DNA of 10,605 bases from JBHIBR01 sp046759145 [NCBI: Nitrospinota bacterium] (GTDB taxonomy: Bacteria; UBA8248). Shown in pieces: positions 6,893-10,605 of this stretch. Position 1 is the stretch's first letter; each line of letters starts with the position of its first letter. The position numbers and the translations under genes were made by a program. The notes beneath the pieces were generated by a model that ran no database searches, had not been told where the DNA came from, and saw only the letters and a list, made by a program, of their open reading frames with translations. The DNA is taken from NCBI GenBank assembly GCA_046759145.1, contig JBHIBR010000031.1, forward strand, positions 1 to 10,605, given 5' to 3'.

Positions 6893-6951
6893 GGGTGTCG
6901 CGGGATGAAGATGAAGAGCGATCCATTTTGAGATAGCTTCGTCGGACACCC
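6893..6951 (+). promoter_or_regulatory. inverted repeat in the leader of the mmgE/prpD gene
   Basis: GGGTGTC at 6893-6899 and GACACCC at 6945-6951 are perfect 7-base complements separated by 45 bases of less GC-rich DNA. The right arm ends immediately before the ribosome binding site GAGGGGG of the next gene. It could be an operator half-site pair or a long-range RNA stem that limits access to the ribosome site. A 7-base match can also occur by chance. Confidence 0.3.
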
Positions 6952-6965
6952 AGAGGGGGGGCACC

Positions 6966-8336
6966 ATGAGCGTCGCCGAGCGGTTCGCCGAGTTCATCAC
7001 CAGAACCCGCTTCGAAGACCTGCCGCCGGAGACGGTGCGCTTCGCAAAGGAGCTCACGCTCAAGAATGTGGCGGGCATGCTCGCCGGCTCAGCAGAACCG
7101 GCGGCGGGGCCGGTCCTCCACTACGTGCGGGAGCACCGCGGCACTCCCCAGGCCGGTGTGATCGGCTGGGGCTTCCGGACGACGGTGGAGCACGCGGCGC
7201 TCGCCAATGGCTACTTCGCCCACTGCTCGGAGCTCGAGGACGACCAGTTCCCGGGCGGCGGCGTGAGCGCCATCACGGTGTGGCCGGCCCTGTTGCCCCA
7301 GGCGGAGCACCTGGGCCTGAGCGGGCGGGAGTTCCTGGCTGCGGCCGTAGTCGGCGTTGAGGTCCAGAACCGCCTCGCCTACCACATCTCGGCCGAGACG
7401 GACGGGATCGGCATCATGGGGCTCTCCCTCTACGGCGGTTTCGGGAGCGTGGCGGCGGCGGCCAAGGCTTACAGGCTCGACTACGATGCGACCCTCCGGG
7501 CGCTGGGCCTCGCCCTCACCCAAGGCATCGGCTACTGGCTCACGGTGGGGACGAACACGCACTTCTTCGAGTCCGCCGCGGTGTGCCGGAACGGCGTCGT
7601 GGCGGCACAGCTCGCCCGCGAGGGCCTCACGAGCAACCCCGATCTCCAGCGCTGGGTGGACGTGTGGTTCGGGGAGGGGAAGGTGAACCTCTCGCGAGCA
7701 GTGGAGGGGCTGGGGGAGCCACCTTATTTCATCCACAGGATATGGGTGAAGAAGTTCCCCAACTGCTTCTTCATCCACCGCCACATGGACGCCCTCGCCA
7801 TGCTCCTCGCCGAGCGGGCCATCCCTTACGAGCAGGTGGAGCGCGTGGAGGCCCACATCGGCCCCATCGAGAGCATCTGCGACCGGCCCGAGCCGCAGAC
7901 GGAAGGGGACCTGCGCTTCAGCTACCAGCACGCGCTGGGGGCGGTGCTCCTGGGGGAGGAGGTGGGGCTCGAGCTCTTCGAGGAGTCCAAACTCCACGAT
8001 CCGCGCCTGCGGGAGGCGAGGGCCAAGGTCCACACGGTCTACCCCCCCCACTGGCCCCGGCGCTACATGACGGGGGGCGTGGCCCGGGTGGAGCTCCGCC
8101 GCAAGGACGGCACGACCCACGTCAAGGAGCTCGACCAGAGCCTCGGGGCGCCCAAGTACCCCCTCGCCACGGAGCAGTTCGTCGAGATGTATCGCAAATA
8201 CACCCGGCATGTGCTCCCGGAGCGCGAGACCGACCGGACCCTCGAGCTCATCCTGAGCCTCGATGAGCAGCCCGACCTCCGGGAGCTCACGGAGGTCCTC
8301 ACCTTCCGGGCGGGAAAGAGCCCACGGGTCCGGTAG
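6966..8336 (+). CDS. MmgE/PrpD family protein
   Basis: A 456-residue member of the MmgE/PrpD family, which includes 2-methylcitrate dehydratase and cis-aconitate decarboxylase and acts on tricarboxylic or related acids in the cytoplasm. The N-terminal helical domain shows A-A-L-A-N-G-Y-F-A-H-C-S-E-L-E-D-D (77-93), equivalent to the family A-x-A-H-x-L-D-x-D-D motif. The K-K-F-P-N-C-F-F-I-H-R-H-M-D-A segment (262-276) is the K-x-Y-P-x-C-x-x-x-H motif in the second domain. The family motifs vary: usual Asp residues in the first motif appear as Ser-Glu-Leu-Glu. Length is normal. GAGGGGG lies about six bases before the ATG at 6966. It follows the isomerase gene, and both may serve one degradation pathway for a di- or tricarboxylic acid. 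Such proteins are often misnamed, so the substrate is left open. Confidence 0.9.
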   Translation: MSVAERFAEFITRTRFEDLPPETVRFAKELTLKNVAGMLAGSAEPAAGPVLHYVREHRGTPQAGVIGWGFRTTVEHAALANGYFAHCSELEDDQFPGGGVSAITVWPALLPQAEHLGLSGREFLAAAVVGVEVQNRLAYHISAETDGIGIMGLSLYGGFGSVAAAAKAYRLDYDATLRALGLALTQGIGYWLTVGTNTHFFESAAVCRNGVVAAQLAREGLTSNPDLQRWVDVWFGEGKVNLSRAVEGLGEPPYFIHRIWVKKFPNCFFIHRHMDALAMLLAERAIPYEQVERVEAHIGPIESICDRPEPQTEGDLRFSYQHALGAVLLGEEVGLELFEESKLHDPRLREARAKVHTVYPPHWPRRYMTGGVARVELRRKDGTTHVKELDQSLGAPKYPLATEQFVEMYRKYTRHVLPERETDRTLELILSLDEQPDLRELTEVLTFRAGKSPRVR

Positions 8337-8440
8337 GCAGCTCCCCCGGGCGCGCGAGGGGAAGGGATGGAAGTCTTTGGCCGCCGGGTCCGGCAAGAGG
8401 TCGGAACCGCTCCGAGGACTGGCCTCCCCAGGGTGATTCC
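8337..8440. other. short intergenic stretch after the mmgE/prpD gene
   Basis: No gene is seen here. There are weak hairpins: TCCCC/GGGGA around 8342-8365 and TCGGA-accgc-TCCGA at 8401-8415. Neither is followed by a T-run, so a factor-independent terminator is not supported. GC content falls after about 8440. Confidence 0.4.
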
Positions 8441-8548
8441 ATGACGCCTCATACGCCAACTTCTAAATGGATGCAAACCGCGGATGGCTCTTCCCTTGGA
8501 AAGTCCATTGGCGTACGCGAAATTGTGGCTCTGGAGGATCAAACGTGA
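8441..8548 (+). CDS. possible 35-aa leader ORF, coupled to the lipoprotein gene
   Basis: An ATG at 8441, preceded by AGGGTGA about five bases upstream, opens a 35-codon frame (start M-T-P-H-T-P-T-S-K-W, end A-L-E-D-Q-T). Its stop TGA (8546-8548) overlaps the GTG start of the lipoprotein gene as GTGA. That four-base overlap is the usual arrangement of translationally coupled genes. The product is polar, has no signal or membrane segment and is not recognised. It may be a regulatory leader peptide, the tail of a decayed gene or chance. Confidence 0.25.
   Translation: MTPHTPTSKWMQTADGSSLGKSIGVREIVALEDQT
8452..8515. repeat. 8-base inverted repeat upstream of the lipoprotein gene
   Basis: TACGCCAA (8452-8459) and TTGGCGTA (8508-8515) are perfect inverted copies 48 bases apart. 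Sequence inside each arm is also partly matched (ATGGA at 8467-8471 and TCCAT at 8504-8508). The second arm overlaps the palindrome GCGTACGC (8511-8518). It may be a regulator site or an RNA stem before the lipoprotein gene. No transposase or target duplication is seen. Confidence 0.35.
8533..8537 (+). promoter_or_regulatory. ribosome binding site fixing the lipoprotein start
   Basis: GGAGG lies seven bases before the GTG at 8545, an ideal distance. It supports this start over the in-frame ATG at 8467, which would add 26 residues that do not suit a lipoprotein signal peptide. Confidence 0.65.
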
Positions 8549-9084
8549 GACAGATCTCTCAATCCCTGCGGATAGTGAAGGGAACGCGATGTTATCCCTT
8601 GGTCCTGGGGATACTCTGCATTCTTACAGCGGGCTGTGCGACAGCCACGCTTAAGATGTACGAGGGCCCGGAAAAGCCCAGGGGGACGGTCGCTGTTATT
8701 GTGAACGAGGGATGGGGTTTATGGATAAGGAATGTGGATGGCAAGGATGTAGAAGTTGCATCTCATAGGGCTTTGTTTCAGGACTACTCAAGTGTCGCCC
8801 TCGAACCAGGCGAGCATCGCTTGGGCGTATCCTATGACACACTGACTCAAGTGCCGGAGTTCATATACGTTTACCATAAAGATTTTTCCCTTAAAGTGAC
8901 TGTTAAGGGCGGCCATACGTACGCCCTCAGGTATACAACGTCGGGGGGTCCGTTTGAGCCGTATATGCGCGTGTGGGTTGAAGATTCATCTACCGGAGAG
9001 AAGATCGCAACCGCATCGGGAATAGTAGAAACAGAGGAATTCGGTCCATTTAACGGGGATCTCCGTGAGGGTCGTTGTGACTGA
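8545..9084 (+). CDS. putative outer-membrane or periplasmic lipoprotein
   Basis: From the GTG at 8545 this encodes 179 residues. The N-terminus has a type II signal peptide: basic residues (Arg9, Lys12, Arg15), a hydrophobic stretch (17-27) and a lipobox L-T-A-G-C with the lipidated cysteine at 31. The mature part begins C-A-T-A-T-L-K-M-Y-E-G-P and contains a short beta-rich region with V-A-L-E-P-G-E-H-R-L-G-V-S-Y and V-K-G-G-H-T-Y-A-L-R-Y. This pattern is seen in many small lipoproteins whose domain resembles PEGA-like or carboxypeptidase-regulatory folds. Function is unknown. Codon use and base composition are noticeably less GC-rich than in the genes to its left, which suggests a different origin. 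A possible 35-codon ORF is coupled upstream. The proteasome-like gene converges on it from the right. Another in-frame GTG (8575) would give a shorter signal peptide but lacks a good ribosome site. Confidence 0.8.
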   Translation: MRQISQSLRIVKGTRCYPLVLGILCILTAGCATATLKMYEGPEKPRGTVAVIVNEGWGLWIRNVDGKDVEVASHRALFQDYSSVALEPGEHRLGVSYDTLTQVPEFIYVYHKDFSLKVTVKGGHTYALRYTTSGGPFEPYMRVWVEDSSTGEKIATASGIVETEEFGPFNGDLREGRCD

Positions 9085-9378
9085 TAGAAAAGGATGTGTT
9101 TAGATCGAAAACGGAATCCGTGCTGAGATTGCAAAAGGGCTACGTGAGCCAGAATCCCGCGACGTTTCGAACCGGATGATTCGCGTCCGCTCATCCAGCT
9201 CTGGCGGCTCGCAGCCGATGGCCGCCGGGGAAGATGACAGATGGGGCTGCTTCTGGAGGCTGGCCTCCTAGATGTCTTCTCCGGGACCTGCCAATCCACC
9301 GTGCCGGATACATTGCCAATCTCTCTCCTGGGTCTTCTGACCCCTGTCCTGTTCCCGCTCATCATCGGGCCCTCCCCC
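9085..9378. other. convergent intergenic region, 294 bases
   Basis: This lies between the ends of the lipoprotein and proteasome-like genes. No coding signal is convincing. Two hairpins could end transcription: CTGGCGGC/GCCGCCGG at 9201-9228, which contains an alternative inner stem CGGCT-cgc-AGCCG, and GGAGG-ctgg-CCTCC near 9255-9268 (6-bp palindrome). Neither has a clear T-run. Confidence 0.45.
9201..9228. terminator. hairpin between convergent genes
   Basis: CTGGCGGC (9201-9208) pairs with GCCGCCGG (9221-9228) over 8 bp with one G-T pair and a 12-base loop. It could terminate the lipoprotein transcript or slow RNA polymerase from either side. No poly-T follows, so this is a weak call. Confidence 0.25.
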
Positions 9379-10110
9379 TCAAGGGGCCAGAGGACTCGGC
9401 TCCCACAGGTCGAGGAGGAGCTTGCGAAAGGTTTGGACCTTGGGCCGACAGCTCCGCATCAACTCGTATATCCCGTTCTCGCTGACGCGCTCAAATCCAT
9501 TCCGGAGTGTCACCGTCGCGGCTTGGATAGGTCCCCCGACCGTGGCTTCAACGGTCATCGTTTCTAACATCAAGAACACAGCCAGCTCCTTGAGCTGGTC
9601 CACCATCATCTCGGGATAGTGGGATTTTTTCGCCAAGTAATGTGCGACGTGGTAATGTGCGGCCAAAAACATCGGGTTGAGGACCCCTTCCGCTTGAAAT
9701 GCCCTCGAACTCTGAAACGATGTCACCTTAAATTGGTTCGTGTGCACACTGTCATAACCCGCCAGGATGAACCCCACAAATCCTTGAGGGGCTGCTTCCG
9801 GCTGCGCGTTTGCCCAGTTGTTGAATTCCTCCTGGAAAATTCCCTGCGCGGCCTTTTCAATCTCTTGGAAACTCGGGAACCGCTGCCGCTTAGCCTCCTC
9901 CACCAGGCGGCTGATGCCGCTGTATCCGGGCTCGGCCAAGCCATAAGTGAGCACGCCAATATCCCTGTTGACCTGTAAGAACTTTTCGGAGGTGTCTCGG
10001 GTCATCTCCTGAATCCGGCCGGTCGCCGGATCCGCTCCCACCGACGTCACGCGGCTATCCGTGCCCAGTACCAGCCCGTTGCAGCCCCGGAGCGCCAAGG
10101 CCAGGGTCAT
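9379..10110 (-). CDS. proteasome-fold Ntn hydrolase (beta-subunit-like), catalytic residues kept
   Basis: A 243-residue protein with the proteasome/HslV/Anbu Ntn-hydrolase fold. After removal of Met1 the chain would begin with Thr1, as in active beta subunits. G-L-V-L-G-T-D-S-R places Asp17 and Arg19 exactly as in proteasome G-x-x-x-A-x-D-S-R. Lys42 in S-E-K-F-L-Q-V-N fits Lys33 of the family, with about nine extra residues in the loop before it. Later motifs are D-I-G-V-L-T-Y-G, F-V-G-F-I-L-A-G-Y-D (111-120) and E-L-A-V-F-L-M-L-E-T (175-184), followed by V-E-A-T-V-G-G where proteasomes usually have R-D-A-x-S-G-G. Proteolytic or amidohydrolytic activity is inferred. Length is close to proteasome subunits and longer than HslV. 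A perfect AGGAGGT precedes the ATG. It follows a paralogous gene after 27 bases. It could be related to Anbu, but the sequence is not clearly that family. Confidence 0.75.
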   Translation of the reverse strand: MTLALALRGCNGLVLGTDSRVTSVGADPATGRIQEMTRDTSEKFLQVNRDIGVLTYGLAEPGYSGISRLVEEAKRQRFPSFQEIEKAAQGIFQEEFNNWANAQPEAAPQGFVGFILAGYDSVHTNQFKVTSFQSSRAFQAEGVLNPMFLAAHYHVAHYLAKKSHYPEMMVDQLKELAVFLMLETMTVEATVGGPIQAATVTLRNGFERVSENGIYELMRSCRPKVQTFRKLLLDLWEPSPLAP

Positions 10111-10113
10111 ATT

Positions 10114-10120
10114 ACCTCCT
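10114..10120 (-). promoter_or_regulatory. strong Shine-Dalgarno before the proteasome-like gene
   Basis: AGGAGGT on the minus strand, three bases before the ATG at 10110-10108. It is a full match to the anti-SD and lies in the 27-base gap after the upstream paralog, showing that the downstream subunit is translated strongly in its own right. Confidence 0.7.
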
Positions 10121-10137
10121 GCCGGGGGCAGTCCTAG

Positions 10138-10605
10138 CTAAAACAGACCGATGCAGCCGAGTGCGAGCCGATGCGATTTCTGCCTGGCGAGTTCGAGAAA
10201 CCGCCGAATGACGTCCTCGGCCTCCCACTGAAAGCCCCTTTCCCGGTCGACCGTTGCCATCGCAATGTGGGGCCGGACCTCGGGGAGCGCCAGATGGGTT
10301 TCCGAAATGAGAAATACGGCCAGTTCTCGGCTGAGCTCCAAAGAGAGATTCCGGTTCCATATGCGGTCCATGAGATATCGGGCGATCGATGAATAGGATC
10401 CAATGAACAGATTTCCCGGGAAAGCCTCTACCTTCACCTCCTTTTCAGTCCACATGATCTCCCTCACCGCATCGTCATCAACCCCGGCAGGGTCGATGCC
10501 GGCCACCGCCATCCCGACATTAGGGCCACCGCCCGGCGGGTTCGCTTTCACATATGCCGCCAGAGACTGAGCGAAATCCCCCGCCTTCGTGGGAAGAGGG
10601 TGAGT
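10138..10605 (-). CDS. second proteasome-fold Ntn hydrolase homologue, C-terminal part
   Basis: The minus-strand frame is open from the window edge (reading T-H-P-L-P-T-K-A-G-D-F) to a TAG at 10140-10138, so 155 C-terminal residues are visible and the N-terminus lies beyond the window. A GTG at 10551 is not a likely start, because homology to the neighbour begins before it. It aligns through its length with the 9379-10110 protein: N-V-G-M-A-V-A-G-I-D against F-V-G-F-I-L-A-G-Y-D, S-S-I-A-R-Y-L against Y-H-V-A-H-Y-L, and E-L-A-V-F-L-I-S-E-T against E-L-A-V-F-L-M-L-E-T. It is therefore a diverged paralog. The region facing the active site lacks the V-E-A-T-V-G-G of its partner and has L-A-L-P-E-V-R-P instead. 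It may be a structural or altered subunit, but the missing N-terminus must be seen before calling it inactive. It is transcribed first, 27 bases ahead of the partner gene. Confidence 0.65.
   Translation of the reverse strand, partial: THPLPTKAGDFAQSLAAYVKANPPGGGPNVGMAVAGIDPAGVDDDAVREIMWTEKEVKVEAFPGNLFIGSYSSIARYLMDRIWNRNLSLELSRELAVFLISETHLALPEVRPHIAMATVDRERGFQWEAEDVIRRFLELARQKSHRLALGCIGLF

Noticed and set aside
7089-8459. A 456-codon open frame on the minus strand opposite the MmgE/PrpD gene
   Set aside because: It mirrors the GC-rich MmgE/PrpD gene, has no recognisable motifs and its composition is that of antisense sequence. The plus-strand gene has family motifs and a ribosome site.
8452-8515. 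Inverted repeat considered as ends of a mobile element
   Set aside because: The arms are only 8 bases, enclose 48 bases without a gene and have no flanking target duplication.
9374-9386. Short palindrome CCCCT-ca-AGGGG at the end of the proteasome-like gene
   Set aside because: The stem is too short, overlaps the stop codon and has no T-run, so a terminator is not supported.

Overview
The window is a GC-rich, densely coded bacterial chromosome segment. It holds ten complete protein genes, two genes cut by the window edges and one gene stub. Core genes, strong purine-rich ribosome binding sites and frequent GTG starts are all present. The style (high GC, several MmgE/PrpD-type and isomerase-type catabolic genes) would suit an uncultivated soil or marine lineage near the deltaproteobacteria, Rokubacteria or Tectomicrobia. 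That placement is an impression, since no rRNA or marker phylogeny is available here. I see no tRNA, rRNA, CRISPR array or transposase.

Region 1 (1-1380, plus strand): the 3' end of a TIGR02757/DUF2400 gene, a complete NAD kinase gene (nadK), and immediately overlapping it a translation start followed by about 15 codons that look like the N-terminus of RecN. The recN frame then stops, so only a stub of this DNA-repair gene remains at its classical position after nadK.

Region 2 (1390-5707, minus strand): a compact gene string transcribed in the order moaB (molybdopterin adenylyltransferase family), an RDD-domain membrane protein, coaD (phosphopantetheine adenylyltransferase), a class I aminotransferase, a 58-residue two-helix membrane protein and a geranylgeranyl-reductase-family flavoprotein. 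Spacings of 3 to 42 bases suggest one operon of housekeeping cofactor, amino-acid and lipid functions. It converges on the recN stub.

Region 3 (5708-8336): a 440-base divergent intergenic region with a good sigma70-type promoter pointing right. It reads into a two-gene catabolic unit: a maleate isomerase/Asp-Glu racemase-superfamily enzyme with both catalytic cysteines, and an MmgE/PrpD-family protein. They probably handle a small dicarboxylic acid, but the substrate cannot be read from sequence.

Region 4 (about 8440-10605): base composition becomes visibly less GC-rich. It contains a lipoprotein gene (with a possible coupled 35-codon ORF before it) and, convergent to it, a tandem pair of paralogous proteasome-fold Ntn-hydrolase genes. 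The downstream member keeps the Thr1/Asp17/Lys catalytic set of proteasome beta subunits. The upstream member, cut by the window edge, has diverged in the part that can be seen. This pair is the best candidate here for an under-described system, possibly a two-subunit bacterial proteasome-like particle.
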